From the NCBI GenBank assembly GCA_011763485.2, contig JAANSK020291045.1, positions 1-20,038 of the forward strand: a stretch of 20,038 nucleotides of DNA. The letters run 5' to 3'. Positions 1 to 10,866 of the stretch are shown piece by piece (the stretch's first letter is position 1; each line of letters starts with the position of its first letter). The stretch comes from Isoetes engelmannii (Eukaryota; Streptophyta; Lycopodiopsida; Isoetales; Isoetaceae). Both the position numbers and the translations under genes were made by a program. The notes under the pieces are model-generated. The model was given only the letters and a program-made list of their open reading frames with translations. It searched no databases and had not been told where the DNA came from.

Positions 1-1513
1 GGGAGTGGTCTTCTAACCATGTACACGCAGATGACGTATCCCCTATAGCTTGGGTGCATCCCCTGGGTTTTTTTGCTTGAATTCCGTATATATTTCAATA
101 TGAGGAATATTTTTGTAGGAAAATCCCGTATAAGGGATAATTTCTTTTGACTCTATGGACGCACATGCCATATAGACTTCACATTGTGTGCACCCCCCCC
201 GGCAAGTGCTCCTTATCCAGATTTGAAACATTTTTTTTCGGGATGATTCCTCCTTACCATTTTGTTTCGCTCCACTTCAAGCTAAATCGGAATGCAATGC
301 CTCATAAAAATAGATAGTAGCGAAAAAAAGGAGTTGAAGTGCTTCTCGATTGAATCAAGTCCAAAAAATGGTGAAACCCATGCAGTAAGTATGTGACTGT
401 ATAGATAGGCCACGCGATGTCCTAGGGAGTGTGATATTGTCTGGCGGTATCACAATTGGCACTGGAATCATCGCAACTCGCATATGCAGCATCAAGTGAC
501 AATTGACACACTCGCAATCTCTTGATAAGATAATTGGGAACATAGAACTAAATGTTACCACCTAAATACACAGTGCAAATGAAGATTATTGAAATCTGAT
601 CCTCAGAAGCATCTCTAGCAAGAATGAGACTTAGCTCTCGCCATTTAATAATTGAAATAGGTGGGAAGAAGTATATAGGAAAGATCAATCGTGTGCATTA
701 TACGTGCAGTGCATCATCTGAACTAAGATAAAGGAATCAAAACTTACAAATCAATATAAAAGGCAACGTTCAAGCCATAAACAAAAGAAATGACTAAAAT
801 AACCCTATAATAATAAGAAGTTACGTCCTCCAAGCCAAAGCTAACACTAGCTCTATGCGTCTATTCAGCTTCAATAATGTTTTAAATAAGCTAGAAGTTC
901 TTTGATTTTGTCTCTATGCAAATTGTAGCTAACCAAATGATGTTATTTTCCCCGGCAAATGTGAATGCAATTTTAAAGATGTGGAAGTATTTCTTTCGCA
1001 AAGGATCATTGGACATATTACATAATAGGAGCTGTGCATCAACAGTGGACCATGTAAGAATTTTGGACAATGATATATTGAAAATAAAATAATTTTTTCA
1101 TTTTCAATTAAAATGCATGGATTAAAAGCTCTTGGTATGATATATTGCATGCCTTTTTCTTGGAAATAATTGGGCATATATAGTCCATAAAATCCTTATA
1201 TGAAACGGGTCTATCTATAAAAAGTATAAATCAATTGTGAATCAAGATTGGATGATTAAGATTCCAATTTCATTCAATGGTTGAGATTGAGACAAACTTT
1301 TTGTGTTGAGCCACTATTGAAAAAATTGATCCATGACGCCTTGCTAGATTAATTTATTCAAGATTTGAAGGAGGGAAGGGGGTCAGTATTTGCCTCCATG
1401 CTGTTAGGTAAGGCGGGGCTTATCATTTGATGTGGAGAGACATTGAATTCAATTGAATGAGGATGGAAGAATGAATGGTCAAGCAATTATACATCTTCGT
1501 TGTACAGGACAAT
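1..1513. other. AT-rich intergenic DNA, no supported gene
   Basis: I see no coding region I can defend here. Short open frames on the minus strand (43-231, 355-561, 929-1177) have no recognisable motif, no good exon borders and no continuity with one another. Another minus-strand frame across roughly 905-1085 reads more protein-like (it contains TWSTVDAQLLL), but it ends without splice sites or a start. The stretch could hold decayed retroelement or gene debris. Confidence 0.5.
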
Positions 1514-1683
1514 CTCTTCTTCTTCTTCCCTTTTTTTTTTTTTTTTTGAAGAAGAAGAAGAATAAGAAGTTTAGTTTTTAACGTCCACTTGAACCCAATC
1601 GGGTTAGACCATTACATAAGAAAAGGGCAAGAGCCCAGACTAAAACTCAAGGATAAAGCCCTATCACCAAAACACAAAACGGA
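1514..1683 (-). mobile_element. Short non-LTR retroposon fragment with poly(A) tail
   Basis: Read on the minus strand, about 135 bases of unique sequence end in a (TTC)n tract and then a run of 17 A (T on the plus strand, 1531-1547). The block is flanked by similar direct repeats: ACAGGACAATCTCT near 1505-1518 and ACAAGACAATCTTT near 1684-1697. They share GACAATCT exactly and look like a target-site duplication of about 12-14 bp. A poly(A) tail plus such a duplication is the signature of target-primed reverse transcription, so this is a SINE or the 5'-truncated 3' end of a LINE. No A or B box is evident, which favours a LINE tail. The family is not recognised. Confidence 0.5.
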
Positions 1684-2372
1684 CAAGACAATCTTTGCAA
1701 AAGGGTTAGTAACAATTAAATAGACCATTCAACAAGAAAAGAAATGAATAGCCAAAACCTTGGTATACCAGAAACGGAATCTGGATAGGAATATTCTCAA
1801 ACTCCAACTGGCATGCCAGCATGGCTCGTCGGGAAATTGTAGTCCGTAGCACTTTTAGTATACCGGAGACGCAAGAAACGCGCACATGGTGCAAAATTGA
1901 AATGCGGTGCCGGACTTCCGGCTACATGCGGGACGCATTTCCATGTGCCCCATTTTTCCACGGATAGAGGAAGAGCAGAAAACGTGAATGCCGGGTCAGA
2001 AAAACAGGGCAGCTCCCTTGCGCCGGAGTCGGATTTGTGAGAACAATGTGCCTGCCCCTATTATTATGATGAATGCTTGCTCTAGAATCAATGCCCGGCT
2101 TTTAAAACAGGAATTTGAAGTTGTAGCTTCATTACAATGGCTCAATTCCGGTGGAAAATGGAGCCCCACAAGCTTGGCTTCTAAACAACTCAATGCTGTA
2201 AGTAAGAGTGATCATATTCATCACCAATTTGTGACATGATACTCCAGCACTGTGAAATCAATGCCTCTAATTTACAAGCTCTGCCGGAACTAGAATGCAA
2301 GGATCATACAGCAAGAAGCTTTGAAAAATGTCTCGAACACAGACAAAGAAGCGTTACCAATAATGCCTCAGA
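1684..2372 (+). promoter_or_regulatory. Upstream region and probable 5' leader of the membrane-protein gene
   Basis: From about 1890 the sequence is less AT-rich than further upstream. A strong donor-like GTAAGTAAG begins at 2198, and an acceptor-like CCTCAG ends at 2371, two bases before the chosen start codon. This suggests an intron in the 5' leader (about 2198-2371) and a transcription start somewhere before 2197. An open frame at 1988-2239 crosses the putative donor and encodes nothing recognisable; if transcribed it would act as an upstream ORF. No convincing TATA box was found. Confidence 0.35.
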
Positions 2373-5300
2373 ATGAAGCTAGTGATAAGCTGGAGCAGAT
2401 CCATGACCTTAATTCTGGTTCTAGTTTTAAGCGTTTTTTATAGAGTAGAGGCCCAGCAAAGCTTGCAGATTGTTTTTACCAAGACCCCTAGTAATATTTC
2501 TTCCGAGTCCAGCGCCGGTTTTGAGTTCACGTTCAGGGATCAAACCGGGCATGATCCATGTGGAAATTGTTCTATACGGTGCAAGGTACGCTAATGCAAT
2601 TCTTCCTTTGGAATAGAGCTTCATGATAGCACGATTTGCAGGGCATTTGATCCAGCCGAAACTCGTAAAGGTTAATTAATTCAGTACTGTGCAGCTGGAT
2701 GAAGGTATTTTCCAAAGCTGCGATAGCAGGGGGAGCTCATATGTGAATCTTTTAGACGGAAGCCATACCTTTGAAGTGGCCGTGAATACCTCCACCGGGT
2801 TGAGAGCCCGTACTTCATATAGCTGGATCGTTGGTAAGCATTTTAGCCCATTGCCTGCATGTAACTTTTTAGCAGGTTCTTTCCTTCTTTTTTTGAATAA
2901 CGGAATCCTTAGCTGTTTTTTTCTTTACACCAATGCACAATGCAGATACCGTGCCCCCAACTGCGATCGTCAATGCTGGACCAGCATTTACTAACGCATA
3001 TAATCTTACTGTTGATATAAGATTCACGGAGCCATGTAATGCAACGAGGGAGTTCGCTTGTAACAGTTCTTCCTGTGATGTAAGTTTTTCACACTCCAAA
3101 TTGTATTTTATTCTGTTCTTTGCTTGCAGTTTCTGATAACATGCATGGACCTTTCCTTCCCGTTTCAGCTGATTGTTTACGGGCCAGCAACAGTTGCACC
3201 ATCTACTTTCCAGGTCCTAGAACATGGACTACATTATTCTCTCTTGGTTACCTTATCCAATGCAACTTCAGGCCGGGTTGTTATCACTACGGCTAAAAAA
3301 TTTTGCAGAGATGCAGCAGGGAATATTTTCACGAGAAGTGATAATTCAACTTCAATTATTCACTTTGGTATGAAAACTGAAATTTAATTTTATCGATGTT
3401 AAGGTTTTAAGATGCTAAGGAACTACATTACACATTTTTCTGCAGATAGAAACCCAGTTACTGTTAATCTATATACTGCAATTTCGGATTTTCAAGTCAT
3501 CATCAATAACGAAGCAAGAACTATTCATGCCACTAATAAGCTTAGTGACCTTGTGCTTTATCTGGACTTCAGTGAACCAATTACAAATACAACAGAAGAG
3601 CTACGCAGCTGTCTCCAGACAACTACAGGCATCTTTCAACCTTTCAATCGGAAAAGCCATGGGAATCGCCGTTTTGCTTTCTTGGTGTGTTTTTAGACCT
3701 GGTGTTTCTGCTTCTCAAGTGTGTTAGTGGGCCTAATGCATCTCTCCTTTTGCAGCTGACAAACATATCGAAAGTTGCAGTACTGGAGGTATCATTTCTG
3801 TCAACCAAGATTATTAGCAGAGCTGGAACATTTGTTCAAGAAACTACCCCTGTTACTTTTATGTTTGGTAATTCTTTTGAACAAATGATATTCCTAAGAA
3901 ATGACAATAATGTCATGTTTTCCTTCTTTATCTGTGTGATTTGTTTTCAGACCAAAGGAGACCAGAAGTAGAGATCAGTACGACATCACCTGCCAAAACA
4001 AAAGAGCGCCTAGTGCCTCTACTTATTCAATTCTCAGAGCCCGTGTTTTCTTTCCAGTCATCTGCATTAACGGTCTTGGGAGGCAGGATGAAAAGGCAGG
4101 TGATTCCTCAGTTTGTATTTCTAATAGTTTAGTTGCATATAATTTCCTCATACATACCTGTTTCTTTCAGATTCAGAGAAATAACTAAAACAACATATTA
4201 TGCTGAGACGCTTGTTGCGATGGATATTACAGCAACAATTATGGTCAAAGAAAATAGGACTAGTGACATTGCTGGGAATACAAATTTTGCATCCAATGTG
4301 ATACATGTTAGGCACTGTAAGTTATTCTTTTAGGTTTCAGCCTTCTGTGGAGGCTTCATAAGGTGCAGATCTCCCTCCTACTTTTTCTTTATTCAAAACA
4401 ATTGGTTTCCTTTGCAGATACGACTCCCTCCATTTCCGTGGCACTTTCCTCATTTACAAATGCTGGCTTACTTGCCACAGTCTTAGCCTCAGGTGCACTT
4501 TCTGTTTCTTCAGCTAGTTTGGCAGCAGCAGGGGCACTTAGCAGCCGAACTGTGGGATCCATAATGTCAGACCCTTCAAGAAACCTGCTGGTATAATGCA
4601 TTTTTGAATATTCCCATTCATCAACATCTAGAAATTTTCAGGAACTAATCCTCATATCAATACAGGGCATGGCTGGTCACCTTCAAGTGTTTGCTTTAAC
4701 AGACTGGCTGGAAACCAGTTTGCCAATTGAATACCGTGAAACTATAAGGGGGCTCAAATGGTTAATCCCACATGCGAAGCTACCAGCAGAGAAGCAGCAC
4801 GAGCTTTCTGAGAATGACTTTAGATTTGATACTAGCAGCTCTGTTATTAAGAACAAGCAAGGAATGCATAACTTGCTTGTTCGGAAGTCTTCCCAAGCGA
4901 TAGAGTATCAATCATGGAGTAATATTCCAATAAGTGGAAGCACGAATATGATATATCCACATGACTACCACATTCTAGAACGAGAACTCGGAACAAATGC
5001 ATCAGTGTTTGGACCGCCCCTTAGCATCTCTGAGTATCAGTTTTACTTTGTGGTGAGTAGCCTGGTTGTTTGAGTTTTAGCTGTAGTTTTAGTTCTACTA
5101 GAGAAAATAACTGATATTTAGTTTACCATGGCAGGATAGAAGCGCTAGTTCACAAGAGTCATTGAGCGATCTCGTAAAAGATAGAGATAATGGGTATGGA
5201 ATTGACTTGTCACCTTGTAATTTGTTCCGTCCTAACTCAAATATGAACTTTCAGATGGAAAGACTTCAAGAGGAACACGTTTTGGCTTGTCATTGTTGTT

Positions 5301-6996
5301 GGCCCTCTTCTATTTCTGCACATAATCTTATTGCAGTTTTTGAGATGGAGAACAAAAACTTCTATTCGAGGGGCACTTTCTATACCAAGACTTGAGCTGT
5401 TTTTTCTTATCTTCTCTCTTCCATGCTTATGCCAGGCTTCTGCATTTGTCATTAGAGGTATGAAAGTTCTTGGTTTCCAAGATCTTCTTCATTTGTTTAA
5501 TGTTTTAGTTTACCTTTTATTTCCCTTGTACAGGAGCCACAACAACTGGCATAATTGTGGGTGTACTCCTCCTCGCAATTCCTACAGCTTTCTTGCTATC
5601 TCTCATTCTCTTCCTTTTTGTGGCTGTTTTGATGGGAACTTTCGTCCAGTACAAGGAGGTCAAACAAGATAGTGAGGAAACGTCTTGGGTTGGAAAAGCT
5701 CTTGCTGTTATAGTAGGGAGGAATGCAACAGGCAAGTGGGTTCGCAAAGAAGGAGTATCTGCCACATTTCTACCAAAATTTGGCCTACTTTTTGAAGATC
5801 GCAGAGGCCCTGTCAGATATATAGTCTTGGATGGTCGAGATGCTAACCAATGGGTAGAAAGTGGATCAAATGGCATTGGAAGGATGCGTGCTTTACATTC
5901 AGATGACGAAAATGAAGATACTTTTATGCCACCACATAACAGGGTGCTTGGATCTATAAGAACTGCTTACATATTGCTTGATATCTCAAGAAGAATAGCA
6001 TTTGGGATTGTATTCGGAATATATCATCGATTCGATCAGTCAAGAAGCCAGATCTCTATTGTATTTGCTCTTACTGCTGGCCAGTTGTTTTATCTGATTT
6101 TTTCCAAACCTTACATACAGAGGGGGGTGCAGGCCGTTGAGTCTTTCTCCTTATTAGCTGAAGCTGGTGTATTTGCAGCTGCACTTGTGCTTCTTTTACA
6201 AGGTCACCCATGGCATAATCAGAAAGGAGTAGGCATAGCTATGCTTGCTTTTCTATTAACAAGCTTTGCCTATCAGCTAATGAATGAGTGGTATGCTTTG
6301 ATGAAACAATTACTAAGATTGGCACCTTCAGATGACCAGTCACTTAAGTTGGGCCTAAAAATGCTGGCAAAAGGATTACTTCTTCCATTCATCCCAAGGT
6401 CCAAATGGTCCAAATTTATTACACCTCGACCACTTGAGCTACAAACTGGCTTTGTTCCTGTTGTAGCTATGACGCCATCACCTGACCTACAGCGCTCAAG
6501 ACTTCAAGTGACTACTTCTCCTGTTTATGATCCTGGATCACCATCATTGGTTGACCTAAGGACAGCATCATTCAGACCAGGTCAAAAACCAGATAACCAA
6601 GTGAAACCACGGCCACTGGAAGGGAAGAAGACAAAAGGTTCTAAGGCAGATCCAAAATCAACTGAACTAAAAATGTTGAGAGAATTAGCCAAGGCAAGCT
6701 TCCCAGGAATTAAAAGAGATACGGAGTCTTCTGGAGCTACTGAAAATATAAGCGTTTCTCTCGCGGGTACCCCTCCAGGAGCAAGTTCTAGTGCAGAAGA
6801 ACGTGGAAAAGAAAAGTCCCTTGAAATTCCACTTTTCGTTGAGGATACATCAGATACATCATCAAGTGGTAATGTACACGAACTGCATCCTATTGGAGCA
6901 ACAAGCAGTCAGCCAAAAAGAGCAACGTCTGTTGAAATGCAAGAAGTTGTTATGAGAGAAGCCTCAACAAGACCAAGACCATTTGAGGAGAGATGA
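2373..6996 (+). CDS. Multipass membrane protein with Ig-like ectodomain (13 exons, 1203 aa)
   Basis: Coding exons: 2373-2585, 2695-2833, 2946-3079, 3169-3367, 3446-3684, 3756-3867, 3951-4095, 4171-4316, 4418-4590, 4666-5052, 5135-5193, 5255-5457, 5534-6996. Phases agree throughout and the sum is 3612 bases. All introns are GT-AG except the seventh, best read as GC-AG. The start has A at -3 and opens a signal peptide (residues 1-27, ending RVEA before QQ). The ectodomain (28 to about 657) carries many N-glycosylation sequons (NIS, NCS, NTS, NAT, NST) and repeated Ig-like strands resembling the bacterial Ig-like Big_12 pattern: DTVPPT then IRFTEP near 118-147, LYLDFSEP near 275, LIQFSEP in exon 7. 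Recurring D-AGN motifs close modules. Hydrophobic helices lie near 658-678, 697-715, 722-752, 860-880, 890-907, 921-939 and 948-965. A polar, Ser/Pro/Lys-rich tail of about 230 residues follows. A large Ig-like ectodomain before about seven helices suggests a receptor- or TRP-like channel architecture, but no catalytic or pore motif is evident. Function is unknown. Confidence 0.9.
4096..4170 (+). other. Probable GC-AG intron 7 of the membrane-protein gene
   Basis: The downstream exon is open only in a frame that needs a phase-2 donor. The obvious GT at 4100 would be phase 0 and leads to a stop. AAAAG followed by GCAGGT at 4096 gives phase 2, a 75-nt intron like its neighbours and the smooth join GGRMKR-FREIT. 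A GT at 4111 also gives phase 2 but has a weak context (CTCA, then GTTTGT) and adds five residues. Confidence 0.6.
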
Positions 6997-7705
6997 CAGC
7001 ACTTTGTAGAAATAAAAAACGTCGAAACATCAACTGTACTATTGTGTGTATACCATTTCTTGGGTTCATTATACCCGGATCAAGAAAGTGTAATTTTGGA
7101 TACAGCATTTGTAAATTCCAACAATTCATTTATTTTTTGGTGACAATACATAAGTTCTTTGGGGACAGTGCGTTTGGGATGGCATAGAAGCCAGACCATT
7201 GGTTAATTGTTTTCTGTCAGCTGCAATGTAACTTGGACTAGAAATCAATGGATACAATGTCTCTGAAAACAGGTAATAGCATTGCAAAGATTTGGTAACA
7301 GAAATGTGACATGCTTACTGATTCTTACCAATGCAGCAAGATAAAGGCTTTTGACATATGGGTTACTGCATGCATGCGGAAAAAAACAATAATATGGAAG
7401 AAAGTTTGACAGGTGTAGGGACATTCTTCATTTGAAAGTTATCTGTGTGGACTTTGGATTCCAACCGCGTCTTAACAGGTGATGGCATGACACCACTGTT
7501 TGTTAAGCAGACAATGTTGAAGTTGAAGAGCTATTTTTAACTCTCTAGGCTAAGTGGGGACCAGGGCTTTTGTCATAGATTCTGCAGGCATGGGTTGTTT
7601 CTTTCATTTTCGAGCTCTGACTGCCGATTCACGCTCGTCTGCAACTGGGCTTTTTCACACGGCACGAGATCTATGTAACTACGATACAAAAAAGAATGAT
7701 GGCTG
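6997..7705 (+). other. 3' flank and probable 3' UTR of the membrane-protein gene
   Basis: AATAAA stands at 7011-7016, only 15 bases after the stop codon, and is probably too close to be the only poly(A) signal. The next 600 bases are T-rich and contain no defensible gene. A short plus-strand frame at 6993-7187 overlaps the end of the gene and shows no protein-like pattern. Confidence 0.4.
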
Positions 7706-8131
7706 CTAAACTTGGTATGTGACGCTTACCTTGAATCCAACAATGGTGTTGTCCACAGCAAGCTGATGGCTATGGATTGTGCGAAAAGTGTTACTAACGG
7801 TCGGTTGCCTAGTGATTTCCATGTCAATCAATATATGCGCTTTAGTACCGCTATCGGCCACCGCCCTTGCTTCCAAGTTATTATGCCAACGGGCTTTAGC
7901 ATTGATGCCAGGTACTATCTCCAGATAAATATCTCCCATGTTAGTACTGTACAGTGACCCCCTTACATTGGCATTTGTCCTTCTCAACATTGATCCCATC
8001 AGGCTTCTTTTGCTCAGAGCTTTTACAATCCAGACAGTTTGAATAATAAATGGGTCCCAGAAGCTCAAAGTAAATTCATTCAGCTGCCTTTCAATGTTTG
8101 TCCAATTCAAAAGTGACTTGAGATGCACCAA
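7706..8131 (-). CDS. Uncertain frame, faintly LEA_2/NDR1-HIN1-like; perhaps a gene fragment
   Basis: A 141-codon open frame on the minus strand, long for this base composition. The middle (VPGINAKARWHN, then ARAVAD) and the end (VDNTIVGFKVSV) faintly recall the C-terminal half of LEA_2 / NDR1-HIN1-like domains, in which a small-residue turn precedes a beta strand and the protein ends in a GxFKVxV-like strand. This is a memory-based resemblance, not an alignment. The usual N-terminal membrane helix is absent and no upstream exon was found. Donor-like GTAAG sequences occur inside the frame, including one at GFK, so this could instead be a piece of a spliced gene or a pseudogene. It lies downstream of gene 1 on the opposite strand. 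Confidence 0.25.
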   Translation of the reverse strand: MVHLKSLLNWTNIERQLNEFTLSFWDPFIIQTVWIVKALSKRSLMGSMLRRTNANVRGSLYSTNMGDIYLEIVPGINAKARWHNNLEARAVADSGTKAHILIDMEITRQPTVSNTFRTIHSHQLAVDNTIVGFKVSVTYQV

Positions 8132-8718
8132 CTATACATGATTATGACTATTGGACCGAGAGGCTTAACTATTTGCCATGGGTATATGTGTGGCATATTC
8201 TGGTATATCCATGGCATATTTCAATGACATGTTAGAACCATACACACTACAATTTTCAGGTTTGACCATTGTTTTAACATGACACTAGCCCATACTTGTG
8301 AGATACCACACTAGCGCGTACTTAGGAGGTTCGCTATTTGAACTGTGAAGCTTAACAACACTACAAAAAGGTTTCTATGAGAATGCTAGGTGCTTTTATG
8401 TGGCTTGCTGGGTCCTAGAATCTTTTGAAAGTGAATTCGTCTTGGAGTAGTTTTGCAACGTATGGCTATTGAATAGGACAGAAAGTGCTTTGGACAATAA
8501 CTTTGGGTAAAAGTGAGAATGGCAAGTTTTTACTAGTCAATGTCTGATTTTTGGACAATAAACATTTGGACAATAGCTTCTGGATTTTTAAAGCCTTAAA
8601 GAGCTTTAAAGAGTAGTCAATGGCTGAATTTCTTAGAGCCTTAAAGACTAATCAATTTTATTTTGATATACGCATGGTTCTCCGAATTTTCTATGCATCT
8701 CATTATTGTCTTTGCGCT
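8132..8718. other. Intergenic DNA with short degenerate repeats, no gene
   Basis: No coding potential is seen. Short motifs recur: TTGGACAATA near 8493, 8554 and 8567; GCCTTAAAGA near 8592 and 8637; TGGCATATT twice near 8191-8222. They suggest local duplication of low-complexity sequence rather than a defined element. Confidence 0.4.
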
Positions 8719-8851
8719 TGGGCTTTTGGTCTAATGGTAACACGTTAGTCTTAGAACATGTACATCTCGAGTTCGAGATCGTCCAGAGTCGCACTATATA
8801 TAAACTCGTCCATAGCCTACTGTAGGGTCCCCATAGACGTTAAAATAATCA
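8719..8851 (+). mobile_element. tRNA-derived SINE, unit 1 of 3
   Basis: The head carries an RNA polymerase III A-box-like sequence, TGGTCTAATGG at 8727-8737, and a B-box-like AGTTCGAGATC at 8770-8780. The body contains GTCGCACTATATATA and ends near 8845 in a segment (GTCCCCATAGACGTTAAAA) related to the ends of the later units. It is the most divergent of the three copies. Confidence 0.6.
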
Positions 8852-8950
8852 TTGGTCTAGTGGTGGGGCATTAGTCCTAGCAATGTGAGGTCTCGAATCC
8901 GAGGTTGCCCAGAGGTGCACTATTTATAGATCCGTCCCCATCTTGGGCCA
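8852..8950 (+). mobile_element. tRNA-derived SINE, unit 2 of 3
   Basis: A box TGGTCTAGTGG at 8853-8863 matches the tRNA internal promoter consensus. The B box is GTCTCGAATCC at 8890-8900, 37 bases downstream and within tRNA-like spacing, with two differences from GGTTCGANTCC. The following body (TGCACTATTTATAGATCCGT) matches units 1 and 3. The unit joins unit 3 directly and lacks the tail segment. Confidence 0.65.
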
Positions 8951-9217
8951 TTGGTTTAGTGGTGGGGCACTAATCCTATGTGAGGTCTCGAGTTTGAGGC
9001 CGCCTAGAGTCGCACTATATATAGATCTGTCCCATAGCCCTCCCGTGTTGGATTCTCGTGGACGCTAAAGTCCCGTCGTATCAGGTTCTTGTGGATGCTA
9101 AAAATATACTTATTTATCATTATAGGATGCAGCCCCGGGTCAGGTTCTTGTGGATGCTAAAAACTTTAAAGATAGATAGATAGATTAGAATAGAATAGAA
9201 TATAATAGAATATATTT
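8951..9217 (+). mobile_element. tRNA-derived SINE, unit 3 of 3, with repeated tail
   Basis: A box TGGTTTAGTGG at 8952-8962 and a decayed B box GTCTCGAGTTTG near 8985. The body (GTCGCACTATATATAGATCT) is followed by three versions of a roughly 22-base tail motif (TTCTTGTGGATGCTAAA or TTCTCGTGGACGCTAAA) near 9050, 9083 and 9143. The block ends in GATA and AATAG microsatellite sequence (9169-9217), a plausible SINE 3' tail. Confidence 0.6.
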
Positions 9218-10137
9218 TTTATCGTCAACGGAGATCAATTGGCCTATGGGACCCAAACAAAGAGATAGCAGCAAGCGTATTACTGTTAGGATTAAAAAAC
9301 CGCCACCCCGAATGGTTTTCGAGGGAAAAACTTTAGCAGTAATAGTATGATGGTGGACTGTACAATCGTATTGCACAATTCAATATTGCACCGAAGGGCA
9401 TTAGCTGAGTTCGAAGAAAGATGGTTGGATGGATAGATGGGTGGATGGATGGATGGATGGTACTTGATCCGAAAAAATTAGTCCTTGATTGAGAAACCCT
9501 GAACACATAGATCTTGAACCCTTAACCATAAACCCAAAACCTAATTCTAAATCAGTGCAAGCTAAAACCAACTATAAGAAACAACTTGCTAGAGATTGAA
9601 CTATAAAAGGACAAAAAGCAACTTGCTTTTCAAAATGAAGCCATCTACTACTATGATGAACAAAGAAGCTTGCGTTTCTTATTATATGTTGTCGCAAAAA
9701 GCTTGTATTTTTTATTACATTTTGTCGCAAATGTGGTATAAATATATCTTTTGTAAGAATTTGGAATGAACTTGTAATCAAAACCTTTTTTGCCTGAAGG
9801 GCAAAACCTTGGAGAGATGGGTTTCATTTTTATTTTGAAGGACGAAAATATATTATCATGTAGATATCAAGATACATCAAGAGAAAATGTAGTATGGGAC
9901 TAAAAACCTAGCAGTTGAAGTTGTCTACTAAGCAAAACCACCCATAAATAGTTAATGATCACACAGCTTGTGCAACTTTGAGGCGCGTAATAGCCTCATC
10001 ATACTCAACATGATCTTCTAGTCACTGCATCATCAATAGACATCATATTCATACCATCTAGGAGGTGGAAACAATGCACAAGGCATCGTCTTCATGTCAA
10101 AAGTATGTTTCTTCCTGACATTCTTTCATTTGGTTTA
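9218..10137. other. Intergenic DNA with a GGAT microsatellite, no gene
   Basis: A (GGAT)n-type microsatellite lies at about 9417-9460. Just after it, 9495-9555 is rich in AACCC/TAAACCC-like words that recall degenerate plant telomere repeat, though no exact tandem CCCTAAA is present. The remainder is AT-rich, and I find no coding region. Confidence 0.4.
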
Positions 10138-10866
10138 CTGCCATAACTCCTTCAAATATCGATTACTATCACTAACATCGGGCATGGCCTCATCAGGACC
10201 ATGGACGCACACAAAAGTATGTGCGCAATCAGGATCAACTTCTATAGGCACAATAGATGAAAAAGCATGTGCATCACTGCAAGCACGTGTGACTGAAGAT
10301 GAAGGCTTCTCTTGAATAGGCGAAGAAGCAAGAGCTAAAGGTTGAAAATGAGTAGAAGGATCTTGAATCCTTGTAGGAACCTGAGGCTGAATATCTCAAT
10401 GAAAGGAAGCAATAGCCTCATGTTTAGGAAACAGACAAGTCAATTTTGGACCATTCAGCAGTTTGAGGTCCAACTTTTTATACCATAAGCCACTCTCCAC
10501 CAACAATACAATATGGTAATGGAGAGCCAAGTGGTAATGAAACACGGATTCTGGGACCATCCATAATAGAATGAGAGATTTGTATTCCAAGACCATTTGC
10601 AATGAGGACGTTGGAGAGGTGGGTTGATTGAATATTATTGAGATACGCTGGATGAATGATTCTCCACATCCAACGGTTGAGGTCAAAGTTTTCTTTGTGT
10701 TATGTGAGTTAGTAGGTGATTTGGTTGCCATTGGTTGTCGTGATATGACATTAGGGCGCCATCCGATCGTCCAGTTCGAATAGAGAATCCTTGGATGCAA
10801 CAATGGTTTTGGGCAAGCAGCTTTGGTCTGCCAAACCTTGTTCATCATTGTCGGGGACTCAGGCAA
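10138..10866 (-). pseudogene. Unrecognised, interrupted minus-strand coding-like frame
   Basis: A 156-codon open frame (10396-10866) is followed in the same frame by a second open stretch down to about 10138. The second part is Ser/Pro/Asp/His-rich (it includes PIQEKPSSSV and PDEAMPDVSD) and looks like protein rather than random translation. No conserved domain is recognisable and no splice sites convincingly remove the interruption. It may be the linker part of a retroelement polyprotein or a dead gene. I assign no function. Confidence 0.25.

Noticed and set aside
905-1085. Minus-strand peptide with TWSTVDAQLLL, possibly gag-like
   Set aside because: Short, without start, splice sites or a conserved motif. 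The resemblance is too weak to call an element.
5517-5876. 119-codon minus-strand frame
   Set aside because: It is antisense to the well-supported last exon of the membrane-protein gene.
8719-8990. Functional tRNA genes
   Set aside because: A and B boxes are present, but the cloverleaf stems do not pair and the sequence continues into shared SINE body, so these are SINE heads.
9495-9555. Telomere-like AACCC/TAAACCC words
   Set aside because: No exact tandem CCCTAAA units; composition alone explains the pattern.
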